64,000 nt of DNA, taken from Advenella kashmirensis W13003. GTDB taxonomy: Bacteria; Pseudomonadota; Gammaproteobacteria; Burkholderiales; Burkholderiaceae_B. Both the position numbers and the translations under genes were made by a program. The notes below the pieces were generated by a model. That model had not been told where the DNA came from and made no database searches. It worked only from the letters and a program-made list of their open reading frames with translations. Location: positions 496,001 to 560,000 of the forward strand of contig NZ_KI650980.1 of NCBI RefSeq assembly GCF_000506985.1. The letters are read 5' to 3'. Below are positions 37,589-46,653 of this stretch, piece after piece (positions within the stretch are counted from its first letter, which is position 1; every line of letters begins with the position of its first letter).

Positions 37589-38212
37589 TCAGAGCAGGCT
37601 GCGGATTTTGTCTGTGAGTTGTTCCGGCGTTTCGCTGTCTGAGGCCAGATAGCGGGCATGACCTTCTTTGTCGAACACATAAATACCACGGCCATGCATG
37701 ACTTCATAGGATTCCGGGTTGCTGGAATCCTTGGGTTTGCTGATCTGATAGGCCACTCTGTAGCGACGCGCCACGGTGGCAATCTGCTGCTCTGATCCGG
37801 TCAGGCCGATGGCGCCGTTGTTAAAGGCGTTGACGTAGGCCTGCAGTACTTCCGGCGTATCGCGATGCGGATCCACACTGATAAACAGAATCTGTACTTC
37901 GCGGGCCTTATCGCCCAGCTGCTGCATGACCTCAGACAGTTGCGCCATGGTCGTGGGGCAAATGTCCGGGCAGCTTGCATAGCCGAAAAACAGCATGACC
38001 ACTTTGCCTTTGACGGCCTGTTCGGTCAGCGTCTTGCCCTCGCTGGCATTCAACGAGAATGACAGATCGGGCAGGTGATTGGCTATCGGATAGATTGTGG
38101 TCGGGCGCTGTACCTGCGCCGCGCCCGGCACCATTGGAATGGACTGGGCGAGGGCGCTGTGAGCGGCAAGGCTGCTGGCGACGGCCAGCAAAAGGGTTCG
38201 GCAAACACGCAT
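37589..38212 (-). CDS. SCO1/SenC family copper chaperone
   Basis: This 207-residue exported protein belongs to the Sco family, which delivers copper to or reduces the CuA centre of cytochrome oxidase. A signal peptide covers 1-22 (ending ALA). The thioredoxin-like fold carries the copper ligands C81 and C85 in CPDICP, with H173 as the likely third ligand. The start at 38212 gives a proper leader; an upstream in-frame ATG at 38236 adds eight residues. No oxidase subunit genes are adjacent, so the partner is unknown. It follows prlC by 20 bp. Confidence 0.9.
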   Translation of the reverse strand: MRVCRTLLLAVASSLAAHSALAQSIPMVPGAAQVQRPTTIYPIANHLPDLSFSLNASEGKTLTEQAVKGKVVMLFFGYASCPDICPTTMAQLSEVMQQLGDKAREVQILFISVDPHRDTPEVLQAYVNAFNNGAIGLTGSEQQIATVARRYRVAYQISKPKDSSNPESYEVMHGRGIYVFDKEGHARYLASDSETPEQLTDKIRSLL

Positions 38213-38232
38213 GATACTTCCTGTCATAACAA

Positions 38233-40407
38233 TCACGCGGTCGCGTCGGCAATCAGCCCACTGTGACGCAACAGCGCTTCCGGGGATGGGCCCCGGCCAC
38301 GAAATGCTTCAAAGGATTCGGCCGCAGGGCGCGAGCCCCCAACGGCAAGAATATTATCCTTGAAGGATTGACCAATTTGCGGACTCAATGTTCCGTGTGT
38401 CTCATCTGCCTGTTCTTCAAACAGACTGTAGGCATCGGCCGACAGCACTTCGGCCCATTTGTAGCTGTAATAGCCTGCGCCATAGCCGCCGGCAAACAGA
38501 TGCGAGAAATTATGCGCAAAGCGGTTCCAGGATGGCGGCATAATGACCGATACTTCCTGACGCACTTGCGTGAGAATCTCCATGACTGCTGTAATGGACA
38601 GCGGTTTCTCGCGGGTATGGATCAGCATATCGAATAAAGAGAATTCGATCTGGCGCACCATCTGCATGCCGCTTTGGAAATTTTTGGCGGACAGCAGGCG
38701 ATCGAATAAGGCCTTGTCCATTTGTTTGCCGGTTTGCCAGTGAATCGCCATGCTGCGAAAGACGGGCCATTCCCAGGTGAAATTTTCCATGAATTGCGAA
38801 GGCAATTCGATGGCGTCCCATTCGACGCTGGCAAAAGGCGAGGCAGCCGGCTCATCGACTTTGGACAGCAGCGCGTGCAGCGCGTGGCCCGATTCGTGAA
38901 ACAGCGTAATGACGTCATCGTGCGTGAGCAGGGCCGGTTTGTCGCCCTGCGGGCGTGAAAAATTGCAATTGAGATAGACAACCGGCATGATGTTCAGAGT
39001 GTCGGTCACGTGCCGGCTGCGCTCGCTGTCTACCCACGCACCGCTTTGCTTACCCTTGCGGGCGTACAGGTCGGTGTACAGGAAGCCGATGGAGCGGCCC
39101 TGTTCACGTACCTCGAAGACGCGCACATCGGCATGCCATACCGGTGCATCAAAAGGCACGAGTTCAATATCGAACAGGGTACGGATCACACCAAACAGCC
39201 CGTTCATGACATTGGCTTCGGTCAGGTACTGGCGCACTTCTTCGTCGGAATAAGCATAGCGGGCCTGTCGCAACTGTTCGGACACATAGGTGTAATCCCA
39301 GGGCTGCAGCTCGTTCATGCCCAGTTCTTTGGCAGCAAATTCGCGCAGGGCGGCGACGTCTGCCTGTGCGAAGGGCCGCGCTTTTGCAGCCAGATCACGC
39401 AGGAAGGTAATGACTTCGTCGGCCGATTGCGCCATGCGGGTTTGCAGCCGCATTTGCGCGAAATTACCATAATCCAGCAATTGGGCGTCTTCCAGGCGCA
39501 GGGCCAGCAGTTTTTCGATCACGGCGGAGTTGTCGTACTGTACGTCGCCCAATTCCGAGGCCAGGGTGGCATAACCACGGTAAAGCGCTTCGCGAAGCGT
39601 GGGGTTTTTGGCGTACTGCATGACAGGAAGATAGCAGGGCATCTTCAGCGTAAATCGCCAGCCGGGGTTCAGAGTATTACCAGCGGTCTGAGTATTATCG
39701 GTCCCCTGGGTATGCTCGTGGCCCGCCGGTTTTTCTGTTTCGGCGGCCGCGTCGCGAGCGGCTTGCGCCGCCGCATCAATCACGTCCTGGGGCAGACCCT
39801 CAAGCATGGCGGCGTCGTCAACCTGATAATGCCAGTTGTCCATGGCGTCGAGCGCGTTTTCGGAAAATTTCTGGGACGTGAGCGCAATCTCTTCGTTCAG
39901 TTGCGCATAGCGTTCCCGCTTTTGGCCTTCGAGTTCGACACCGCTTAAGCGGAAGTCGCGCAAGGCCAGTTCGATAATCCGCTTGCGGGTGGGGGTATAG
40001 TGTGCAAATGCCGCACTCTCGGAAACCGCCTGATAACGCTTGAACAGATCGTGGTTCAGGCCGATCCAGCTGGAGAACTCGGTGATGACCGGCAGCATCG
40101 CGTTGTACGCTTCGCGCAGCGTTGCGGTGTTGATGACGGAATTCAGGTGCCCGGCGACCGACCAGGCGCGCCACAAGCGGCTTGACAGCGTTTCCATGGG
40201 TTCGATGAAATTGTCCCAATCGGGCTCGCGCTCGGCACTGACCAGCGTTTCTATGCCCTGGCGTGTTTCTGCAAGAAGCTGACCGATGGCGGGTTCAATA
40301 TGCTCCGGGCGGATGGATGCGTAATCGATCAGCTCGGTAATCGGGGCAAGTAAGGGGTTGCCGCAAGCGGTCTCGGTCATGGTCTGGACATCCTGAATGT
40401 GGGTCAT
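38233..40407 (-). CDS. prlC: Oligopeptidase A (M3 metallopeptidase)
   Basis: This 724-residue cytoplasmic zinc peptidase degrades oligopeptides, including cleaved signal peptides. The zinc motif is H504-E-S-G-H508 in [10 protein letters not shown], and the family segments EYVSEQL-type and [15 protein letters not shown] are present. Residues about 224-247 are a Gly, Thr, Asn and Gln-rich insertion not expected in this family, which makes the protein longer than the usual 680 residues. The start overlaps folD by four bases (ATGA); an internal ATG at 40380 ([11 protein letters not shown]) is a plausible alternative. Confidence 0.95.
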   Translation of the reverse strand: MTHIQDVQTMTETACGNPLLAPITELIDYASIRPEHIEPAIGQLLAETRQGIETLVSAEREPDWDNFIEPMETLSSRLWRAWSVAGHLNSVINTATLREAYNAMLPVITEFSSWIGLNHDLFKRYQAVSESAAFAHYTPTRKRIIELALRDFRLSGVELEGQKRERYAQLNEEIALTSQKFSENALDAMDNWHYQVDDAAMLEGLPQDVIDAAAQAARDAAAETEKPAGHEHTQGTDNTQTAGNTLNPGWRFTLKMPCYLPVMQYAKNPTLREALYRGYATLASELGDVQYDNSAVIEKLLALRLEDAQLLDYGNFAQMRLQTRMAQSADEVITFLRDLAAKARPFAQADVAALREFAAKELGMNELQPWDYTYVSEQLRQARYAYSDEEVRQYLTEANVMNGLFGVIRTLFDIELVPFDAPVWHADVRVFEVREQGRSIGFLYTDLYARKGKQSGAWVDSERSRHVTDTLNIMPVVYLNCNFSRPQGDKPALLTHDDVITLFHESGHALHALLSKVDEPAASPFASVEWDAIELPSQFMENFTWEWPVFRSMAIHWQTGKQMDKALFDRLLSAKNFQSGMQMVRQIEFSLFDMLIHTREKPLSITAVMEILTQVRQEVSVIMPPSWNRFAHNFSHLFAGGYGAGYYSYKWAEVLSADAYSLFEEQADETHGTLSPQIGQSFKDNILAVGGSRPAAESFEAFRGRGPSPEALLRHSGLIADATA

Positions 40408-41273
40408 AGTGAAGCGTGCTGTTTTTTGTGCTGCTCTTCGGCTGCATGAACGGTATTGAGCAGCAGCATGACAATCGTCATGGGGCCGACGCCGCCGGGA
40501 ACCGGCGTAATGGCCGAGGCCACTTCCCGGGCTGTATCAAACTCCACATCCCCTCGCAGCTTGCCGTCTTCGCCCCGATTGATGCCCACGTCAATGACGA
40601 CGGCGCCGGGTTTGATCATGTCACCTGTGATCATGCCGGGTTTGCCTGTCGCTACCACCAGTATATCTGCGCGCCGGGTCTGGGCGCCCAGGTCCCGGGT
40701 CTTGGAATTGCAGATGGTCACGGTGGCGCCTGCCTTTTGCAGCAGCAGTGCCATGGGTTTGCCGACAATATTGCTGGCGCCCACAACAACCGCTTCCGCA
40801 CCGCGAATGGTCACCTGCTGATCTTCCAGCATTTTCATGACGCCAAAAGGAGTGCAGGGAATGAACGTCGGTTTACCGATCATGAGCGCGCCGGCATTGC
40901 TCACGTGAAAACCGTCAACGTCTTTGGCCGGAGAAATCGCTTCGATGACTGTGTCCGCATTGAAATGCGGTGGCAGCGGCAGTTGCACCAGGATGCCATT
41001 GACTGAGGCGTCGTTGTTCAGTGTCTGAATACGGGCAAGCAGTTCGGTTTCGGTCATCGTGGCCGGGTAGGTTTCCACCGAGGACACAAGACCCAGCTTA
41101 TTGAAGGTATTGGCCTTGTGATTGACATATACCTGCGAGGCAGGGTCGTCGCCGACAAGAATGACAGTCAGTGAAGGAACGATTCCCTGTTCCTTCAGGC
41201 TGGCCAGACGGGGAACCAGTTCCAGCTTGAGTTTTTCGGCCAGCTGTTTGCCATCGATAATACGTGCTGTCAT
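40404..41273 (-). CDS. folD: Methylenetetrahydrofolate dehydrogenase/cyclohydrolase
   Basis: This 289-residue bifunctional enzyme interconverts 5,10-methylene- and 10-formyl-tetrahydrofolate using NADP. It shows [22 protein letters not shown] with the catalytic Lys, [41 protein letters not shown] for NADP and [16 protein letters not shown] at the end. It lies between the two-component genes and prlC on the minus strand, 15 bp after the regulator. Confidence 0.97.
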   Translation of the reverse strand: MTARIIDGKQLAEKLKLELVPRLASLKEQGIVPSLTVILVGDDPASQVYVNHKANTFNKLGLVSSVETYPATMTETELLARIQTLNNDASVNGILVQLPLPPHFNADTVIEAISPAKDVDGFHVSNAGALMIGKPTFIPCTPFGVMKMLEDQQVTIRGAEAVVVGASNIVGKPMALLLQKAGATVTICNSKTRDLGAQTRRADILVVATGKPGMITGDMIKPGAVVIDVGINRGEDGKLRGDVEFDTAREVASAITPVPGGVGPMTIVMLLLNTVHAAEEQHKKQHASL

Positions 41274-41288
41274 GTTGTTTCTGTTGTC

Positions 41289-41894
41289 CTACTTGACCAA
41301 TGCGACTTTCATTAAATCGGCGACCGTGGTCACCTCGAGTTTTTCCATGATATTTGCACGATGTGCTTCGACCGTCTTGATACTGATGTTCAGGTCGTCG
41401 GCAATCTGTTTGTTCAGCCTGCCGGCAACAATGCGTTCCAGCACTTGCTGTTCACGGGCAGTCAGGCGGCCGATCAGTTCTTCATGATTTTTACGGGCCT
41501 GCTGTTCAGAGGCGTTGTTGATCGCCTGTTCAAGCATGCGCGCAATAATTTCGCGCAGATCGGCTTCATTAAATGGTTTTTCCAGGAAATCGACTGCGCC
41601 TTTTTTCATGGTGGATACGGCCATCGGCACGTCGCCATGACCGGTGATGAAGACCACCGGTATGGTGGCCTTGCGCGCCACCAGGGTTTCCTGCAACTCC
41701 AGGCCCGACATGCCAGGCATGCGCACGTCGGCGATCAGCACGCTGACGATGTTCGGGTTGTAGCTTTCGAGGAACTTCTCTGCGCTGTCAAATGCGACAA
41801 CCTGATAGCCGTTGGCTTCCAGAAGCCAGCGTAACGAATCCCGTACCGCTTCGTCGTCGTCTACGATATATACAATGCTGCTTGAGTTGTTCAT
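41289..41894 (-). CDS. FixJ/NarL-type response regulator
   Basis: This 201-residue regulator has a receiver domain (acidic pair near D12-D13, phospho-acceptor D56, T84, K106) and a LuxR/GerE-type helix-turn-helix. The latter includes LTAREQQVLERIVAGRLNKQIADDLNISIKTVEAHRANIMEKL. Layout and sequence place it with FixJ, TtrR and DctR regulators. It overlaps its kinase gene by four bases. The nearest divergent target is the aceE promoter region, so control of pyruvate dehydrogenase is possible but unproven. Confidence 0.9.
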   Translation of the reverse strand: MNNSSSIVYIVDDDEAVRDSLRWLLEANGYQVVAFDSAEKFLESYNPNIVSVLIADVRMPGMSGLELQETLVARKATIPVVFITGHGDVPMAVSTMKKGAVDFLEKPFNEADLREIIARMLEQAINNASEQQARKNHEELIGRLTAREQQVLERIVAGRLNKQIADDLNISIKTVEAHRANIMEKLEVTTVADLMKVALVK

Positions 41895-43657
41895 ACGGTT
41901 AATTCCTCTGTAATGGGTAATTCATTGGGCTCTTGTGGAGCGCAGGGCAGCGTGAAATGAAAGAGAGTACCTCCTTCGGGATTTGCCTGTGCCCAAAGTC
42001 TGCCGTGATGCGACTCGATAATGGTCCGGCATATATTAAGCCCCATTCCCAGCCCCTCTGATTTGGTGCTGAAAAAGGGTTCAAACAAACGTTCGGGTTC
42101 CTTGATTCCGTGGCCGCGATCCGTGACGATGAATTCGACCAGCGGACTTTGCAGTTTGATTTCCACGGTAAGCAGATCGTATTCCGTATGATTCATGGCT
42201 TCCAGGCCATTTTTGACCAGATTGAGCAAAACCTGCTCAATCAGAATGGGGTCAGCCAGCACATGGGGAATATGATCGGGAATAATGGCGTCAATGCGGA
42301 TCTGGCGTTTGCGCGCGTCGATTTCCGCAAAATCCAGCGCATGCTCGACGATCTCTTCGACCGGCACGCGCTGGCGGCGCGGCTCGCTGCGCTTGACGAA
42401 TTCACGGATACGGCTGACGATCTTGCCGGCGCGTTCGGCCTGGTTGGCCGCTTTTTCAAGTGCCGAGAGTAACGACTCATTGGTGGCGCGACCTGACTTG
42501 ACCATGGCGACGGCGGCCATATTGTAGTTGGCGATGGCCGTCAGCGGCTGGTTCAGTTCGTGCGCGAGTGAAGAGGCCATCTCCCCCATGGTGGTCAGGC
42601 GGCTGGTGAGCTGGATTTTTTCCTGCTGGTTGCGCGACTCTTCTTCGTGCTTGCGCCTTTCGGTAATATCGCGCGCCACCTGCAGGCGCACGCGCCGGCC
42701 ATCTGTCCAGACCAGCATGCGGTGCTGAACCTCGAACCAGCTGTTGACGCTGGGCGCATACTGTTCGATTGAGTCTTCGGTAAAACGGCCGCGGCGTCCG
42801 GCCAGCAGTTCGGCATGCCCCTGTGGCTGCGAGCCGAACAGGCGCCGGTAGGTCCGGTTGGCAAACAGCAGTTCGCGTCCGTTGACGGTATCGGCCACGA
42901 CAGAGATGGCGTCATCCAGGCCTTCGAGCACCGTCATGAAGCGCTCATGTGCGGCAGCCAGCGCTTCGCGCACGCGCTTGGGTTCGGTAATGTCGGTCAT
43001 GGAGGTCATCCAGCCGATTTGTTCACCGTTGGGATCGCGCAGGGCCGACACATACATGCGGGATGTAAAACGTGAACCATCACGCCGTTGGGCTTCGACT
43101 TCCAGTCCGGTACTGGGGGTTTTGCCTGACATGAGAATATCCAGCGTGCGCTGGTGTTCGTCATAGCGGCCCGGCACCCAATAGGGAAAAGGGGTGCTTT
43201 TACCCAGCAGATCAGCTTCGTTCCAGCCCATCATGCGGCAGAATGCCGGGTTCACGTAAGCGATGCGTCCCTGCATGTCCAGCACGCGCATGCCGGTGGA
43301 CATGGAGTTTTCCATGGCGCGACGAAAGCTGGTTTCAGCCTGCAGGGCAGCTTCGGCATGTGCGCGAAAACGCGTATAGCGCCACAGAGCGAGCAGACTG
43401 ATAATAATAATGAGGGAGAGGGCGATGACAAAGAATAGCAGGCGCTGCTGCCGGGTTTCTTCGTCCATGGTGACAAACATGACGCTTTCGCTATGCAGCC
43501 GCTGGAGCCAGAAAAAACCGGCCATGACCAGCAGATACAGCACCAGAACAAAAACGGGGGTGATCCAGTACAGGCCGCGTTTCCTGAATTTTGCACTATC
43601 GTAAAAAGACGAGGTCAGCAAAGATTTGCTTGGTAATTCGGGCATGCTATTGGTCAC
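41891..43657 (-). CDS. Membrane PAS-domain sensor histidine kinase
   Basis: This 588-residue kinase has two membrane segments (about 32-50 and 73-92) enclosing only about 22 periplasmic residues. Two PAS domains follow (about 105-225 and 235-333), then HisKA with H366 in LAHELNQPLTAIANY, and HATPase with N483, G1 DRGHG (513-517) and G2 GLGMGL (535-540). The tiny loop suggests that the signal is sensed in the membrane or by the PAS domains. The kinase core resembles the DctS/FixL class. No FixL-type heme site was recognised. It is divergent from aceE. Confidence 0.9.
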   Translation of the reverse strand: MTNSMPELPSKSLLTSSFYDSAKFRKRGLYWITPVFVLVLYLLVMAGFFWLQRLHSESVMFVTMDEETRQQRLLFFVIALSLIIIISLLALWRYTRFRAHAEAALQAETSFRRAMENSMSTGMRVLDMQGRIAYVNPAFCRMMGWNEADLLGKSTPFPYWVPGRYDEHQRTLDILMSGKTPSTGLEVEAQRRDGSRFTSRMYVSALRDPNGEQIGWMTSMTDITEPKRVREALAAAHERFMTVLEGLDDAISVVADTVNGRELLFANRTYRRLFGSQPQGHAELLAGRRGRFTEDSIEQYAPSVNSWFEVQHRMLVWTDGRRVRLQVARDITERRKHEEESRNQQEKIQLTSRLTTMGEMASSLAHELNQPLTAIANYNMAAVAMVKSGRATNESLLSALEKAANQAERAGKIVSRIREFVKRSEPRRQRVPVEEIVEHALDFAEIDARKRQIRIDAIIPDHIPHVLADPILIEQVLLNLVKNGLEAMNHTEYDLLTVEIKLQSPLVEFIVTDRGHGIKEPERLFEPFFSTKSEGLGMGLNICRTIIESHHGRLWAQANPEGGTLFHFTLPCAPQEPNELPITEELTV

Positions 43658-43741
43658 AATTCATAACGCTGACATTTTAAAGGAGTTAGATGCAAAATCA
43701 CAGCAAGAGCGTCAGTTTTGTCATTAAATGCATGTTGCGCT

Positions 43742-43790
43742 GCAATGCAAATTTCATATTATAAAATTCAATATCATTATATAAAATATT
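43742..43790. promoter_or_regulatory. AT-rich tract upstream of the aceE promoter
   Basis: About 50 bp of very AT-rich DNA, including two similar units TTATAAAAT and TTATATAAAAT, sit just upstream of the -35 of the aceE promoter. This may act as an UP element or a bending site for IHF-like proteins. It also covers the likely promoter of the divergent kinase gene. Confidence 0.4.
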
Positions 43791-43792
43791 CC

Positions 43793-43821
43793 TTGTCACA
43801 GGCGCGAGGCTCTTTTAGAAT
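43793..43821 (+). promoter_or_regulatory. Sigma-70 promoter of aceE
   Basis: TTGTCA (43793-43798) and TAGAAT (43816-43821) are separated by exactly 17 bp. Each differs from consensus at one position. The predicted transcript starts near 43829, giving a leader of about 110 bases that could fold (GTGTACACC and GGGGTGT around 43835-43861). Confidence 0.65.
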
Positions 43822-43939
43822 GGACAGCAGTCCCGTGTACACCGGACCCAAAAGGGGTGTGCGCGACACCGAAAATGGTATGGTTACATAAACACGAAGC
43901 GTGCGGTGGCCAACATAGAAAATTGATATGGAGAACTCA

Positions 43940-46642
43940 ATGTCTACGTCAGATAAAGCTCAGACAGGCAAATCCACAGATGTGGATACCGTAGAAACCC
44001 AGGAATGGCTCGACTCTCTGGAAGCCGTGCTGGACAGGGAAGGCCCCGAACGCGCACACTTTCTGCTGGAGCAGCTCACCGATCTGGCGCGCAGGTCCGG
44101 CTCGAATATCCCTTATTCTCCCCATACCGCGTATGTCAACACCATCCCTCCGGGGCTGGAGCCGCGTCATCCCGGCAATATCGCCATGGAAGAGCGTATC
44201 CGTTCCTATATCCGCTGGAACGCGATGGCCATGGTTGTCAAGGCCAATAAGCACAACCCTGAAGATGGCGGCGATCTGGGTGGTCATATCGCCTCATTCG
44301 CTTCGCTGGCAACCATGTTCGGTTGCGGACAGAACCATTTCTGGCATGCTGAAAGCGAAAACCATGGCGGCGACCTGGTGTATTTCCAGGGGCATTCATC
44401 TCCCGGCGTATATGGCCGCGCCTATATTGAAGGCCGCCTGAGCGAAGATCAACTGGACAACTTCCGCCAGGAAGTCGGCGGCAGAGGTCTGCCGTCCTAT
44501 CCGCACCCCAAGCTGATGCCGGAATTCTGGCAGTTTCCGACCGTCTCCATGGGCCTGGGCCCGTTGATGGCCATTTATCAGGCCCGCTTCCTTAAATATC
44601 TGCATGCGCGCGGTATCGCGGATACCAGCAACCGTAAAGTGTGGGTCTTTTGCGGCGATGGCGAAATGGACGAACCCGAATCCCTGGGTGCGATCAGCCT
44701 GGCGGCACGCGAGAAGCTGGACAACCTGATCTTTGTGATCAACTGCAACCTGCAGCGCCTGGACGGTCCGGTGCGAGGCAACGGCAAAATCATTCAGGAG
44801 CTGGAAGGCGAGTTCCGCGGCAGCGGCTGGAACGTCATCAAGCTTATTTGGGGCGGCTATTGGGATCCGCTGCTGGCACGCGACAAGGACGGTATCCTGC
44901 GCAAGGTAATGCAGGAAACTGTCGACGGTGAATACCAGGCCTGCAAGGCAAACGATGGCGCTTACGTGCGCGAGCACTTCTTCGGCAAGGATCCTCGCTT
45001 GCTGGAGATGGTCAGCCGCATGAGCGACGAGGAAATCTGGCGTCTGAATCGTGGGGGCCATGACCCTTACAAAGTGTACGCGGCCTTTGATGCGGCGCAG
45101 AATACCGTGGGTCAGCCTACGGTTATTCTGGCCAAAACCATCAAGGGTTATGGGCTTGGCTCGGTCGCGCAGGGTCAGAATCCGGCGCACCAGCAGAAAA
45201 AACTGGATATCAATTCCCTGCGCGATTTCCGCAATCGCTTCAACATCCCGGTCACTGATGAGCAGCTCGAAGACCTGCCGTATTACAAGCCGGCTGAAGA
45301 TTCGCCGGAAATGAAATATCTGCGCGAACATCGCGAAAAACTCGGTGGCTATTACCCGCGTCGTCGCCCACAGGCCGACGAAAAACTGAAGGTCCCTGCG
45401 CTGGACGTATTCAAGGCGGTGCTGGAGCCAACCAGCGAGGGTCGGGAGATTTCCACCACTCAGGCCTTTGTACGTTTCCTCAATCAACTGTTGCGTGACA
45501 AACAACTGGGCGAGCGGGTGGTACCGATTCTGGCCGACGAATCACGCACCTTCGGAATGGAAGGCCTGTTCAGGCAAATCGGCATTTATGCGCCTGAAGG
45601 CCAGAAGTACACACCGGTAGACAAGAACCAGGTGATGTACTACAAGGAATCGGCTAACGGCCAGTTGCTGCAGGAAGGCATCAACGAGGCGGGTGCCTTT
45701 GCTTCATGGATTGCGGCGGCGACATCGTATTCGACCAACAACCGGATCATGATTCCGTTCTTCATCTATTACTCGATGTTCGGATTCCAGCGTGTCGGCG
45801 ATCTGGCCTGGGCCGCAGGCGATATGCAAAGCCGCGGCTTCCTGCTGGGCGGCACGGCGGGTCGTACCACGCTCAATGGCGAAGGTTTGCAACACGAAGA
45901 CGGCCACAGCCATATTCTGTCATCGACCATTCCCAACTGCGTCAGCTACGATCCGACCTTTGCGCACGAAGTCGCTGTGATCATGCAGCATGGCTTAAAG
46001 CGGATGGTGGAAGATCAGGAAAATGTGTATTACTACATTACACTGATGAATGAGAACTACGCGCAACCCGGCCTGAAAGAGGGTGACGCCGAAGGCATCA
46101 TCAAGGGAATGTATAAACTGCAATCGACCACGGGCGGCAAGCAGCATGTCCAGTTGATGGGTTCGGGTACGATTTTGCGCGAAGTCATCAAGGCCCAGGA
46201 ACTGCTCAAGCAGGATTGGGATATTTCTTCCGATGTCTGGAGCGTGACCAGCTTTACCGAACTGCGTCGCGAAGGGCTGGATGTGGATCGTCACAACCTG
46301 CTCAATCCAGACGGCAAACCGCAAGTGCCGTATATCACGCAGCAACTGAGCGCGACCGATGGTCCGATCGTTGCCTCGACCGATTACATGAAACTGTTTG
46401 CCGACCAGGTGCGTGACTTTATGCCTAAAGGGCGCACTTACCGGGTGTTGGGTACGGACGGCTTTGGTCGTTCCGACTTCCGTTACAAGTTGCGTGAGCA
46501 TTTCGAGGTGGATCGCCATTTCGTTGTGCTGGCAGCGCTCAAGGCGCTGGCCGACGACCGCACCATCGACAAATCGAAAGTGAGCGAAGCCATTCAGAAA
46601 TATGGCATTGATATCAACAAAGCCAATCCTCACCACGCATAA
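43940..46642 (+). CDS. aceE: Pyruvate dehydrogenase E1 component (homodimeric type)
   Basis: This 900-residue thiamine diphosphate enzyme decarboxylates pyruvate and acetylates the lipoyl group of E2. The ThDP motif runs from VFCGDGEMDEPES to LIFVINCNLQ, and the N-terminal region begins with QEWLDSLEAVLDREGPERA as in other AceE proteins. GGAG at 43930-43933 serves the ATG at 43940, so the in-frame ATG at 43928 is rejected. It leads aceE-aceF-lpdA with an 11 bp gap to aceF. Confidence 0.97.
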   Translation: MSTSDKAQTGKSTDVDTVETQEWLDSLEAVLDREGPERAHFLLEQLTDLARRSGSNIPYSPHTAYVNTIPPGLEPRHPGNIAMEERIRSYIRWNAMAMVVKANKHNPEDGGDLGGHIASFASLATMFGCGQNHFWHAESENHGGDLVYFQGHSSPGVYGRAYIEGRLSEDQLDNFRQEVGGRGLPSYPHPKLMPEFWQFPTVSMGLGPLMAIYQARFLKYLHARGIADTSNRKVWVFCGDGEMDEPESLGAISLAAREKLDNLIFVINCNLQRLDGPVRGNGKIIQELEGEFRGSGWNVIKLIWGGYWDPLLARDKDGILRKVMQETVDGEYQACKANDGAYVREHFFGKDPRLLEMVSRMSDEEIWRLNRGGHDPYKVYAAFDAAQNTVGQPTVILAKTIKGYGLGSVAQGQNPAHQQKKLDINSLRDFRNRFNIPVTDEQLEDLPYYKPAEDSPEMKYLREHREKLGGYYPRRRPQADEKLKVPALDVFKAVLEPTSEGREISTTQAFVRFLNQLLRDKQLGERVVPILADESRTFGMEGLFRQIGIYAPEGQKYTPVDKNQVMYYKESANGQLLQEGINEAGAFASWIAAATSYSTNNRIMIPFFIYYSMFGFQRVGDLAWAAGDMQSRGFLLGGTAGRTTLNGEGLQHEDGHSHILSSTIPNCVSYDPTFAHEVAVIMQHGLKRMVEDQENVYYYITLMNENYAQPGLKEGDAEGIIKGMYKLQSTTGGKQHVQLMGSGTILREVIKAQELLKQDWDISSDVWSVTSFTELRREGLDVDRHNLLNPDGKPQVPYITQQLSATDGPIVASTDYMKLFADQVRDFMPKGRTYRVLGTDGFGRSDFRYKLREHFEVDRHFVVLAALKALADDRTIDKSKVSEAIQKYGIDINKANPHHA

Positions 46643-46653
46643 GGCAGATCATT

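Noticed and set aside
41891-43657. Oxygen-sensing FixL with heme PAS domain
   Set aside because: The kinase has PAS domains and a FixJ-like partner, but no heme-binding PAS pattern could be recognised, so oxygen sensing is not claimed.
44396-45505. Open frame of 369 codons on the minus strand opposite aceE
   Set aside because: Antisense shadow of aceE, with no recognisable domain.
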